Assembly (NCBI RefSeq): GCF_004349055.1
Contig: NZ_SMKX01000050.1
Span: 1 to 51,564, forward strand
Direction of reading: 5' to 3'
Source: Kribbella antibiotica
GTDB lineage: Bacteria; Actinomycetota; Actinomycetes; Propionibacteriales; Kribbellaceae
Length of the DNA stretch: 51,564 nt
Of the stretch, positions 18,647-27,627 are shown one piece after another. Under the pieces are notes generated by a model, which worked only from the letters and a program-made list of their open reading frames with translations, was not told where the DNA came from and made no database searches. The translations under genes were made by a program, and so were the position numbers. Numbering within the stretch: position 1 is the first letter of the stretch; every line of letters begins with the position of its first letter.

Positions 18647-21600
18647 ATGATCAAGCCCGAAGGCATCCCGATCGCGGAACTGGACAAGGTGGTCTCCGCG
18701 CTCGACCGCAACGTGTTCGGGCTGGGTCCGCTCGGGCAAGGCTTCACCGACGTCGGTAACAACGTCCACAACACGTTCCAGCGGCTGAACGACGTCTACC
18801 ACGCGCCCGAGCGCGAGCTGCTGGTCAACTCGACGCGCAAGGTGCAGAAGAACCTCACCGAGTTCGGCCCCAGCCTGCCGAAGATGTCGACCCACCTGGA
18901 GCACCTGGCCAACGAGGTCCGCGGCAAGCTCGGCACGCTGAAGAACATCCGCAACGAGGCGTACACCTGGCACCGCCGCAAGGACGGCAATCCCGAGTGG
19001 CAGAACGACCAGGACATGATCGACGACAACAACCGGATGGTTGCCGACGTCTCCCGGATCATCAACGAGGAACTGCCGAACCTCTGCTTCACCGCGGCCA
19101 ACGAGATCGTCCGCCTGCACGGCGGAAAGCCCTGGGACTCCAAGACCGGCGTACGGGAAGGCGAGAAGGCCCCCGAGCCGAAGAAGCAGGACGGTGACCC
19201 GCCGGACCCGGCCTGGGGCACGCCGGAAGAGCGCGACCGGCCGATGTGGCAGGACATCCTGATGGCTCCGGTCGACTTCGTCGTCGGTGTCGCGACGGTG
19301 CTCGGTGAGACCATCGAGGGCATCCTCACGCTGATCCCGGTGCTGCCGCTGCTGGGGATGATCCCGGGCTTCAACGGCTTCATGAAGGACACCTTCGGGT
19401 ACGACGTTCCGACCTGGGACGATGCAAAGAACGCCTGGATCGGGCTCGGCACGATGGTCGGGCAGATAGTCACCGCGCCCTACCAACTCGCGTGGTGGGG
19501 CTTCGACAAGCTCACCGGTCAGGACACCCGGCCCGACTGGGTCAAGGAGTGGGGCGAGACCGGCCTCACCATGGGTGAAGGCATGCTCAAGGGTTTCGTC
19601 GCCTGGGACGAGTGGGCGAAGAACCCGGCCAAGGCGTTCGGTATGGCGCTCACCAACGTGGTCGCGACCGTGGCCACCGGCGGGACGGCCGGCGGGATCA
19701 AGACGGCCGCGATGGCCGGCAAGTTCGGTGCCGCGAGCATGGCGGTGACGAAGGTCGCCGGGATGGCGGAGAAGCTGCAGCTCGGCCGGATGGCGCTGCA
19801 CGACGGCGCGCTCGCCGCGGTGACGAAGATCCCGAAGGTCGGCGACGTGGTCAGCGGCCTGTCGAAGATCCCGATCGTCGGCGACACCTTCAAGATGCAG
19901 GGCGTCCCGAAGATCGACGTCCCGTCGGTCGACACCCCGAACGTCTCCAGCCACACCCCGTCCGTCGATTCGCCGTCGGTCCACGCTCCGACGGTGGATG
20001 CGCCGTCCGTGCACACGCCGACGGTCGACACGCCTTCGGTCCACACCCCGACTGTGGACAGCCCGTCGACGCCGGTCTCGCACGCTGACCCGGTGACGCA
20101 CGCGCCGGCCGCGCATGCAGACGCAACCCCGTCTGCGCCTGCGGCCCACGCTGACCCGGTCACCACGCCGTCTTCGCATACGGACCCGGGCGCGCCGCAA
20201 TCCCCAACGACTACGCCTGGCTCGACGACCACGCCTGGTACGACGACGCCGGGTACGACTACCCCTGGCTCGACTACCCCCGGCTCGACGACCAGCCCTG
20301 GCACCACGAACACCCCGGGCACGTCGACCACGCCTGGTACGGCGAATACGCCGGGTACTCCGAGCTCGACCCACACTCCGGGCACGACGAACACGCCCGG
20401 TACGTCGACCACGCCGGGCACCACGAACACGCCGAGTCCGACGAACACCCCGAGTCCGACGAACACGCCGAGTCCGACGAACACGCCGAGTCCGACGAAC
20501 ACGCCGAGTCCGACCCACACCCCGGGTTCGACGACGCCGGGTGCGACGCACACTCCGAGCCCTACGAACACTCCCTCGCCGCAGACCACGCCGAAGCTCG
20601 ACTCGCTCGACCCCGCGCCGACCCACACGCCGGCCGCGACACATACGCCAGGGACGACAACGCACACGCCGGGCACGACAACCCCGAATACGACGCATAC
20701 CCCTGGCACGACAACGCCCGGCACGACCCACACCCCGGGTACGACGACGCCGAGCTCCACGCACACGCCGTCGTCGCCTGCGAACACGCATGTGCCCGAC
20801 ACGAACGTGCCGCCGGCAACGCACGCACCGGACGCGCCTGCTGCGCGGGCAACCGACCCCGCAGTCGCGCCGATGCCGATGCACCCCGGCACGCCCGCTC
20901 ACAACGCTGCCCCGAACACGGGCACGCCGCACACCCCGAATTCCCCAGATGCGCCCCGCGCTCCGGATGCACGCCGTACCCCAGATGCACCCCGCACACC
21001 GGACGCCCCGCGCACGCCGGACGCGGACACTCCGCGGACGCGAGGCGACTACGACCAGCCGGGCGCACCGCGTCGTACGCCGGACCAGGCGAACGCCCCG
21101 AAGCAGTCGATCCGGGAGCGTCTGGACGGCGACGAGCCCACGATCGGCCAGCGCCTCGAACCCGACGGCCCTGTCCGCCCGACGCCCCGCCAGTCGATCG
21201 GCGACCGCCTGGACGGCAAGGAACCCACCATCGGCGAACGCCTGGACGGCGTCGAGCCCACCGGCTCCCGCACCCCGGATGGCAGCCGTACGCCGGATGG
21301 CACGCGCACTCCCGATGGAACCCGCAGCCCGGATGGGACGCGGACCCCGGACGGCACTCGTGCGCCGGATGGCACACACACTCCGGACGGAACCCGTACC
21401 CCAGACGGCACCCGGACGCCGGACGGAACGCGTACGCCGGACGGAACGCACACCCCGGACGGCACCCGCACTCCCGACGGCACCCATGCACCGGATGGCA
21501 CGCGCGCACCGGATGGAACGCATTCGCCCGATGGCACCCGCGCTCCCGACGGGACCCGTACGCCGGATGGCACGCACAGCCCGGACGTGACGCCAACGCC

Positions 21601-24600
21601 TGGCGTGGTGCATACGCCTGGTGGGAGCCACACGCCGACGCATCCGAACCCGGCGAACGATCCGCACTGGGACAACCCGCTCAACCGTCAGCGCGAGATC
21701 GACGCGATGAAGCCGGACTACATGCAGCCGGCGCCGGGCAAGCCACGCACGGAGGTCGATCCGGAGGCGTTCGTCCGCCCGGATCCGCTGGACCCCCGTC
21801 GCAACGACCTGCGCGACGCTGTCGGCGACCCGCCGCACCGCAACCCCGAGAACTGGGTCGGCAGGATCAACCCGGATCACCAGCGCAGCCCGCAGTACCA
21901 GATGAACTGTGCCGACGTGTCGCGCCGGACTGCGGATGTTCTCAACGGCGGTACGCCGGATCTGGCCGCGGGCCGGAAGATGGCGAACGGCGAGGACCCC
22001 GAAGGCACGCTCGAGTGGATGGACCTGGAGAACTTCCCGGCCGAGAACCAGATGCGGGCCGATCCGTCGCGCCCGGCGGAGGAGTTCACCAACGCCGCCT
22101 ACCAGCGGCTGCATGACGCGCTCGCCGGCCGGACGCCGGGTACGCACGCGAATGTGTTCGTGACCTGGAAGTCGCAGATGGCGGGCATCCCCGGTGGTGG
22201 GCACGTCCTGAACGCGTTCGTGGACGAGGCGGGCAACGTCAAGTTCCTCGACGCGCAGCCGACCGGCGGGATGATCAAGGACGCGTACCCGCCCGGGCAC
22301 ACCGGCCAGCACCCGCAGAACCCGTACAACGGTGACATCACCTCGATCCAGTTCGCCATCCGCGAGCCGGGTGGTCGCTGGGAAGGCACGCCGCGCCCGT
22401 CGCACATGCCGCCGGCGTCGCAGATGTCGCACATCCGCGGCGACACGTTCCGCAGGACCGACGCCGAAGCCGCCCAAATCCCCAACGTGGCCCCGGCAAC
22501 CCACGGCGCAAACCCGAACGCCCCCGGCTTCGAGCCCCCACGCCAACCCTCCATCGCCGACCGCCTAGCGGGCCTGGACCAACCCTCCACAGGTCGCCAC
22601 GCCGCCGACCCCACCCGTACGCCGGAGTCGCACGCGCCGGATGGTCGTACGCCGGACACCGATGCGCCGGGCGGCCGTACGCCCGATGGTGATGCACCGA
22701 CCGGTCGCACGCCCGAGCCGCATGTGCCGGACGGTCGTACGCCGGACACCGATGTGCCGGGCGGTCGTACGCCAGACGCTGATGCGCCGACCGACCGCGC
22801 GCCGGACGGTCAGGTGCCAGGCGACCGCACCCCGGACTCGCACGTCCCCGACGGGCACACCCCGGAGACACGCGTGCCCGAGGGCCACGCACCCGACGCT
22901 GATGTGCCGACCGGTCGCACGCCCGACACGCATGCGCCGGGCGGCCGGACGCCGGACGCCCACACACCCGACGGCCGTACGCCGGATGCCGACGTACCGA
23001 CTGGTCGGACGCCGGACGGTCATGCGCCGAGTGGGCGGACACCTGACTCGCACGTGCCAGGTGGACACACTCCCGATGGTCACGTGCCAGGTGGGCGGAC
23101 ACCGGACGCGCACGTTCCCGACCGGCACGCACCGGAAACGCATGCACCTGACGGACACACCCCGCGTGCCGACGCACCTGCTGGTCGTACGCCGGACGCC
23201 CACGCGCCCGACAGTCGTGCTCCGCAGACACGCACGCCGGACACGCATGCTCCGGACACACGCACGCCGGATGCGCATGCACCTGACGCGCACGCTCCGG
23301 ATGCGCGCACGCCGTACCGGGGGGAGCCGGAGAGTCCGTTCCGCGGGTCTGAGCTGGGCGAGGCTGGGTTCCGGGCTTCGGATACGGATGTTGCGGCCGT
23401 GCGAGCGCAAGGAGTGATGGAGCCCGGGAAGCTGGGCGAGATCCGCCAGCGGGGTCGGCAGGCGCTGGGTGACCAGTTCGACGACCTCTCTCCAGCGGAG
23501 ATCACTTCGCTGGAGCGGATGCTGGTCGGGCACGACCACCAGGACATCAACGATGCTTTCCGCGCGGGCGACCGGTCGGTTGAGCAGGTGCCGGTGGTTC
23601 GGGTTGCCGCGTCGGTGCTGAAGAAGCTGCCGGACTTCGTGGGTCAGATCCACCGGGGCATCAGCTTCCGGTCGGCTGAGGACCTGGAGCGGTTCCTGAA
23701 CCGGTACCTGCCGGGGCGGACCGCGACGGAGCCTGCGTTCACGCACTCGGCCAAGAAGCAGAACGGCGCAGACGACTTCAGCGGTGGCCAGTACGACGCC
23801 GGTCGGGTCGTGCTGCACATCGATACGAAGCACGGCAAGGACCTGTCGTTCATGCGTGATCCCGCAGTCGGTATCGACGAGATCATGCACGGACCGCACA
23901 CGCCGTTCTATCCGACGAAGCTTGAACTCGACCCGGAGACCGGGGTCTGGCATGTGCACGTCCGTGACCACGGCGGTCCGGTCGACCTGCCGCCGGGTCA
24001 CACGCCCGAGCCGATCGTCGTGGAGCGCCCCCAGACCACGCCGAACTCGTACTGGGCAGACCAGGCAGCCCGCCAGGCACCGCCCAACCCGGGTCTCCAC
24101 CAGCAGCACCCGACACCCGACTACGGCCCGCCGCAAGGGCACCCGGTGCCGGACTACGGCCCGCCGCAGCACCCGGGCAACCAGTACGGCCCGACCGGCA
24201 ACCAGCCGCACCAGTCGTACGGCCCGGACGGTCAGCCGCACCAGCAGCAGCCGTACAACCCGAGCGGCCAGCCGCAGCACCCGACACCCGACTACGGCCC
24301 GCCGCAGGGCCACCCGGTACCGGACTACGGCCCGTCGCAGGGCTTTGGCCCGACAGGACACCATCCGGACCAGCACCCGCAGGGCTACGACCCGCGCAAT
24401 CCGCAGGGCTACGACCCACGCAACCAGCAGCCGGGCTATGACCCCCGGCAGCCGCAGCCTGGGTATGACCCGCGCCAGCCTGGCCCGCACAACCAGGCTG
24501 GGCACGACCCGCGGCAGCCGGACCCGTACAACCAGCCGGGCCAGCACCCGAACTACGACCCGCGTAACCAGCAGCCGGGCTATGACCCACGGCAGCAGCA

Positions 24601-25855
24601 GCCCGGGTATGACCCGCGCACTCAGCAGCCGGGGCACCAGCCCGGTTACGACCCGCGGAACCAGCAGCCGGGCTATGACCCACGGCAGCAGCAGCCCGGG
24701 TATGACCCGCGCACTCAGCAGCCGGGGCACCAGCCCGGTTACGACCCGCGGAACCAGCAGCCTGGGTATGACCCGCGCTACAACCAGCCCGGGCAGCAGC
24801 CTGGGTATGACCCGCGCTACAACCAGCCGGGCCAGCAGCCTGGCTACGACCCGCGGAACCAGCAGCCGGGTCACGACCCGCGGCAGCCGGATCCGTACAG
24901 CCAGCCTGGGCCGCACCCTGGGTATGACCCGCGGAACCAGCAGCCCGGCTACGACCCACGGCAGCAGCCGAACCCGTACAACCAGCCGGGACACCAGCCT
25001 GGTTACGACCCGCGGCAGCCGGACTTCGGTCCGCAGTCGCGGCACACGCCGGACAACCCGTACGGCGGCCAGCCGCACGGTGGTCACCCGGACGGTCACA
25101 ACCCGTACGGCGGTCAACCGCAGCATGGGGACCAGCCGTCGTACGGCGGTCAGCCAGGCGGGCATGAGCCTGGGCCTGGGCCGGGTCAGATCATTCGGGA
25201 GGCGACCGGGGCCAACGCCGGCTACCCCGTACGAACGCCGGAGAAGGGTGAATTCGTCGAATTCGACGACGACCTGGACGACGGGTACCGCGCGATCCGG
25301 GAGCGGACCGACGACGTGCCGAAGATCGCCGAGGCGCTGGACCTGCACGATGAGGACCCGGCGAAGCTGGCCGAGATCGCGGATCTGGTCGATGTGGCGA
25401 AGCGGAACATGTTCGTGAACAAGCACGACGTGGCGATCGGTCCGGGCGATGTCCGGCACGGCAACTTCCAGGCGATGCCAGGGATGGCGGATCTGTGGAA
25501 GAAGGCTGCGGCGGGCCGGCTCACAATCCGGGAAGAGAACTTTGTTCGGTCGCTGGTCGCTCACGAGTATGTGGAGGCCAAGCTGCTGGAAGCCGGTATT
25601 CCGTACAAGCTGGCAGACCCGAAGATGTGGGAGCTGGACGAGGACGGGAGCTACTCGTACCGGGCTCCGGCGAACCCGGGTCCGCATGAGCTGGCACCGT
25701 TGTCCTTGAAGGGCAGCGACGACGCTGACCTGCTCGACCTGTGGGCGAAGTACGGACTGACGTCGCCGTTCGAGGGACCCTTCCGGCCGGGCGATTTGTC
25801 GAAGGCGAATCTGGATGCGATCGTGCAGGCTATTAAGGAGCACAAGGGATGGTGA
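18647..25855 (+). CDS. Giant ESX polymorphic effector with papain-like, ADP-ribosyltransferase and HExxE C-terminal domains
   Basis: A 2402-residue protein from ATG 18647. Residues 1-420 are helical with Ala/Gly hydrophobic stretches, likely the type VII export module. Residues 423-1000 are a Pro/Thr linker of TPG, SPTNTP and DGTRTP repeats. Residues about 1018-1250 resemble papain-fold toxins: Cys1088 in MNCADV, His1186 in GGGHVLNAF, Asp1202 in FLDAQ. Residues 1323-1558 are PDGRTPD repeats. Residues about 1580-1788 fit an ADP-ribosyltransferase R-S-E pattern: Arg1670 in IHRG, Ser1701 in FTHSA, Glu1745 in DEIM. Residues 1789-2180 are YDPRQQPG repeats. Residues 2183-2402 form a globular end with HEYVE at 2306-2310. 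I infer an interbacterial toxin; the next gene overlaps its stop. Confidence 0.8.
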   Translation: MIKPEGIPIAELDKVVSALDRNVFGLGPLGQGFTDVGNNVHNTFQRLNDVYHAPERELLVNSTRKVQKNLTEFGPSLPKMSTHLEHLANEVRGKLGTLKNIRNEAYTWHRRKDGNPEWQNDQDMIDDNNRMVADVSRIINEELPNLCFTAANEIVRLHGGKPWDSKTGVREGEKAPEPKKQDGDPPDPAWGTPEERDRPMWQDILMAPVDFVVGVATVLGETIEGILTLIPVLPLLGMIPGFNGFMKDTFGYDVPTWDDAKNAWIGLGTMVGQIVTAPYQLAWWGFDKLTGQDTRPDWVKEWGETGLTMGEGMLKGFVAWDEWAKNPAKAFGMALTNVVATVATGGTAGGIKTAAMAGKFGAASMAVTKVAGMAEKLQLGRMALHDGALAAVTKIPKVGDVVSGLSKIPIVGDTFKMQGVPKIDVPSVDTPNVSSHTPSVDSPSVHAPTVDAPSVHTPTVDTPSVHTPTVDSPSTPVSHADPVTHAPAAHADATPSAPAAHADPVTTPSSHTDPGAPQSPTTTPGSTTTPGTTTPGTTTPGSTTPGSTTSPGTTNTPGTSTTPGTANTPGTPSSTHTPGTTNTPGTSTTPGTTNTPSPTNTPSPTNTPSPTNTPSPTNTPSPTHTPGSTTPGATHTPSPTNTPSPQTTPKLDSLDPAPTHTPAATHTPGTTTHTPGTTTPNTTHTPGTTTPGTTHTPGTTTPSSTHTPSSPANTHVPDTNVPPATHAPDAPAARATDPAVAPMPMHPGTPAHNAAPNTGTPHTPNSPDAPRAPDARRTPDAPRTPDAPRTPDADTPRTRGDYDQPGAPRRTPDQANAPKQSIRERLDGDEPTIGQRLEPDGPVRPTPRQSIGDRLDGKEPTIGERLDGVEPTGSRTPDGSRTPDGTRTPDGTRSPDGTRTPDGTRAPDGTHTPDGTRTPDGTRTPDGTRTPDGTHTPDGTRTPDGTHAPDGTRAPDGTHSPDGTRAPDGTRTPDGTHSPDVTPTPGVVHTPGGSHTPTHPNPANDPHWDNPLNRQREIDAMKPDYMQPAPGKPRTEVDPEAFVRPDPLDPRRNDLRDAVGDPPHRNPENWVGRINPDHQRSPQYQMNCADVSRRTADVLNGGTPDLAAGRKMANGEDPEGTLEWMDLENFPAENQMRADPSRPAEEFTNAAYQRLHDALAGRTPGTHANVFVTWKSQMAGIPGGGHVLNAFVDEAGNVKFLDAQPTGGMIKDAYPPGHTGQHPQNPYNGDITSIQFAIREPGGRWEGTPRPSHMPPASQMSHIRGDTFRRTDAEAAQIPNVAPATHGANPNAPGFEPPRQPSIADRLAGLDQPSTGRHAADPTRTPESHAPDGRTPDTDAPGGRTPDGDAPTGRTPEPHVPDGRTPDTDVPGGRTPDADAPTDRAPDGQVPGDRTPDSHVPDGHTPETRVPEGHAPDADVPTGRTPDTHAPGGRTPDAHTPDGRTPDADVPTGRTPDGHAPSGRTPDSHVPGGHTPDGHVPGGRTPDAHVPDRHAPETHAPDGHTPRADAPAGRTPDAHAPDSRAPQTRTPDTHAPDTRTPDAHAPDAHAPDARTPYRGEPESPFRGSELGEAGFRASDTDVAAVRAQGVMEPGKLGEIRQRGRQALGDQFDDLSPAEITSLERMLVGHDHQDINDAFRAGDRSVEQVPVVRVAASVLKKLPDFVGQIHRGISFRSAEDLERFLNRYLPGRTATEPAFTHSAKKQNGADDFSGGQYDAGRVVLHIDTKHGKDLSFMRDPAVGIDEIMHGPHTPFYPTKLELDPETGVWHVHVRDHGGPVDLPPGHTPEPIVVERPQTTPNSYWADQAARQAPPNPGLHQQHPTPDYGPPQGHPVPDYGPPQHPGNQYGPTGNQPHQSYGPDGQPHQQQPYNPSGQPQHPTPDYGPPQGHPVPDYGPSQGFGPTGHHPDQHPQGYDPRNPQGYDPRNQQPGYDPRQPQPGYDPRQPGPHNQAGHDPRQPDPYNQPGQHPNYDPRNQQPGYDPRQQQPGYDPRTQQPGHQPGYDPRNQQPGYDPRQQQPGYDPRTQQPGHQPGYDPRNQQPGYDPRYNQPGQQPGYDPRYNQPGQQPGYDPRNQQPGHDPRQPDPYSQPGPHPGYDPRNQQPGYDPRQQPNPYNQPGHQPGYDPRQPDFGPQSRHTPDNPYGGQPHGGHPDGHNPYGGQPQHGDQPSYGGQPGGHEPGPGPGQIIREATGANAGYPVRTPEKGEFVEFDDDLDDGYRAIRERTDDVPKIAEALDLHDEDPAKLAEIADLVDVAKRNMFVNKHDVAIGPGDVRHGNFQAMPGMADLWKKAAAGRLTIREENFVRSLVAHEYVEAKLLEAGIPYKLADPKMWELDEDGSYSYRAPANPGPHELAPLSLKGSDDADLLDLWAKYGLTSPFEGPFRPGDLSKANLDAIVQAIKEHKGW
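20180..21600 (+). repeat. Pro/Thr-rich coding repeats, first linker of the giant effector
   Basis: Degenerate TPGTT and TPGST units run over 20200-20420. A near-perfect SPTNTP array follows (about 20430-20520). An 18-base-type unit coding DGT(R/H)(T/A/S)P then repeats some 20 times over 21270-21590. Frame is kept throughout. These are extended linkers, not CRISPR or intergenic satellites. Confidence 0.85.
22610..23320 (+). repeat. PDGRTPD-type coding repeats, second linker
   Basis: About 30 units of a roughly 21-24-base repeat encode variants of TPDxxxPxGR, ending just before the ADP-ribosyltransferase-like domain. They are rich in Asp, Pro, His and Thr, and distinct in sequence from the first linker. 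Confidence 0.82.
24370..25030 (+). repeat. YDPRxQQPG coding repeats, third linker
   Basis: Tandem units encode GYDPR(N/Q)QQP. They include a perfect 93-base in-frame duplication, 24568-24660 repeated at 24661-24753 with no differences that I can see. The Gln/Pro/Tyr composition resembles the N-terminal part of the EspI-like protein encoded at 34454. Confidence 0.9.
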
Positions 25856-26376
25856 CCGATATGGCCGCCGCGGAGCGGATGGTTGAGCGACTGCTCGCAG
25901 TGGAGTGGGACCGCGATGCTGCCTTCGCGCACCAGCGGTCTCGCGCCCGGCTGGCTCGCGAGTTCCTGCGGCGAACGGCGCAATGGGCCGTAGCCGTTGG
26001 GGCCGAGCGGGGCTGGCCGGCTAGCGACCTGGCCGCGGCCGTGAGTCCGGACGTCTCTGTCGACCCTGCGCTGCTGGCCAAGCTCGACCTGGACGAGACC
26101 TCGAGCAACCTGTTCCCGGTCCCGTCGGAGATCGGCCCGCAGATCGTCCGTTGGGCGGCGCTGGGCGACTTACCGCGGCAGCGGTTCCCGCAGTTCCTGG
26201 ATCCCTACGAGCCGTTGCTGGAGCTGTTCGCCCGCGGCGGCGGTTACGCTCGTGCACCGGGTGAGTTGGATCTTGGCTTCGGCTCGGTGCCGATTCGGAA
26301 GGTGGCCGCTCGGGCCACGCTGGCGGCCTTGCCGATCGATGCGGCCTCGCTCGACGCTCTGGATCAGGAGGGCTGA
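25849..26376 (+). CDS. Candidate immunity protein for the giant effector
   Basis: A 175-residue soluble protein whose ATG overlaps the effector stop by seven bases. No signal peptide or membrane helix is seen. The N-terminal half is helical and Arg/Ala-rich, the second half is rich in Pro and Leu. I do not recognise a family. In polymorphic toxin loci the gene coupled directly downstream of the toxin usually encodes the cognate immunity protein, so this is the best candidate; a chaperone is the alternative. Protection against the ADP-ribosyltransferase or C-terminal domain would be expected. The next gene starts in its stop codon (TGATG). Confidence 0.6.
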   Translation: MVTDMAAAERMVERLLAVEWDRDAAFAHQRSRARLAREFLRRTAQWAVAVGAERGWPASDLAAAVSPDVSVDPALLAKLDLDETSSNLFPVPSEIGPQIVRWAALGDLPRQRFPQFLDPYEPLLELFARGGGYARAPGELDLGFGSVPIRKVAARATLAALPIDAASLDALDQEG

Positions 26377-26642
26377 TGTCCGGCGCGTATGGGACGCAGG
26401 TTCTGGAGTCTGTTGCCGTACGGCGGCGACGTCTGCGCGAAGCGTGGCTATTTGGCGCCGAGCGGGCCAAGAACACGTTGAACGAGCAGACCGGCAAGGT
26501 GCTGGCCAGTGTGATGATCGGCGCACTCGGGTGCGCCGGTTGCGCCGGCGTTGCGTACTTCAAGTCCGCGCAGGCCAAGGAAACCCAGCAGCCCACCAAC
26601 GGTGTGACGACCGGCCCGGTCAACCCTTCGCCGACGAAGTAG
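26376..26642 (+). CDS. Small single-span membrane protein
   Basis: An 88-residue protein with an Arg-rich N-terminal part and one predicted membrane helix (about residues 43-65, VLASVMIGALGCAGCAGVAYF with two Cys-Ala/Gly pairs). A Pro/Thr-rich tail follows. The ATG overlaps the previous stop by one base, so it belongs to the effector operon. It may be a membrane anchor, a second immunity factor, or a small accessory subunit of the secretion machine; no family is recognised. Confidence 0.6.
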   Translation: MSGAYGTQVLESVAVRRRRLREAWLFGAERAKNTLNEQTGKVLASVMIGALGCAGCAGVAYFKSAQAKETQQPTNGVTTGPVNPSPTK

Positions 26643-27524
26643 CTACCGCCCGAACAGGTGGCGGAGCCATGTCCGCCGTGGCTGGGGCTTGAGCGCTGCG
26701 GGGAGCACGGCGGCCGGGGGAGTGGCCAGGGTCACAGGGACCTGCACCATGAGGTCGCCTTGCAGCCAGAACAAGTCTGGTGAGCACTGGTCGGCCGCGC
26801 CGCGGTAGCTGTCGGCCACCCAGGCGGCCAGGGCGTCAGCGCGAGCTTGCCCAGCGTCAGCGGGGCAGTACGCGATCGTGCTGAGCCGCGGCACGCCGAT
26901 CAGCACGCCGGCGCCGATGGATGCTTGTGGCAACAAGTTGTCCCGGTCGACGACCGCCATCGACACCAGCGGGTCACCGTCGCGGCGCAGCACCGAGATC
27001 CCGTTCTGCTCGAGAGGTTCGATGTCCGCGATTTCCTGCAGGCTCAGCTGCACCGGCGACGGTACGTCGGGATCCCCGAGCCCGAGCATTGATCGCCGTA
27101 CGACGGTCAGTCGCCGCAGCTCCGACCCGGTGCGGATGAACACGACCACCTCGAAGTGGTCGCCGAAGGGGATCAGCGCATCGGCGACAGGCCCGGCCGT
27201 CCGCGCCGACCAGCCGCGCTGGACCAGTAATGCCCGCTGGCGTTCCGCGACATCACCGAAGCGGTGTTCGTCGGTCGCGAGCTCACCCTCCGCGACGACG
27301 GCGCGCAGCCAGGCCTCGATCTGCTCGGCCCAGCGGGCGCGTGGTAGCTGTAGGCAACGATCGACGATCTCGCCGACGCTCACGACAGCGGACATCTGCA
27401 GGGAACCACGGCCCCAGCCGACCTCGACGGTACGTTCGGCGGGGTCGACAACACAGCCCGGCAGCCAGATCGGCGCGAGCTCCGCGATGATGTCGACGAT
27501 GTCGGAATCGTCCGGTCCTGTCAT
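26643..27524 (-). CDS. Hypothetical protein in the ESX island, opposite strand
   Basis: A 293-residue acidic cytosolic protein. The start is the ATG complementary to 27522-27524, with GAGG upstream, and the stop is adjacent to that of the convergent small membrane protein gene. No motif is recognised. It has an N-terminal region with WLPGCVVDPAERTVEVGWGRG, a central strand-rich part and a C-terminal basic tail (PRRTWLRHLFGR). Size and location would suit an EspG-like chaperone, but I see no sequence basis for that. It is divergent from eccC, and the 103 bases between them should hold both promoters. Confidence 0.6.
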   Translation of the reverse strand: MTGPDDSDIVDIIAELAPIWLPGCVVDPAERTVEVGWGRGSLQMSAVVSVGEIVDRCLQLPRARWAEQIEAWLRAVVAEGELATDEHRFGDVAERQRALLVQRGWSARTAGPVADALIPFGDHFEVVVFIRTGSELRRLTVVRRSMLGLGDPDVPSPVQLSLQEIADIEPLEQNGISVLRRDGDPLVSMAVVDRDNLLPQASIGAGVLIGVPRLSTIAYCPADAGQARADALAAWVADSYRGAADQCSPDLFWLQGDLMVQVPVTLATPPAAVLPAALKPQPRRTWLRHLFGR

Positions 27525-27627
27525 TGGTTGACCTCACCCACCACTACAGTGTCTCGCACGTCCGTCGGTAAGAAGTAAGTAGTCCCCCCGCGCATCTGCG
27601 CGGCACGCCCAGCGGAGGAATACCTTA

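Noticed and set aside
20200..23320. Regular short repeats that could suggest a CRISPR array
   Set aside because: They are 6-24-base coding repeats without unique spacers, in frame throughout a protein gene.
18176..25843. Very long minus-strand open frames opposite the giant effector
   Set aside because: They mirror the codon-biased repeat-rich + strand gene, have extreme Arg/Val composition and no ribosome sites; they are shadows of GC-rich coding sequence.
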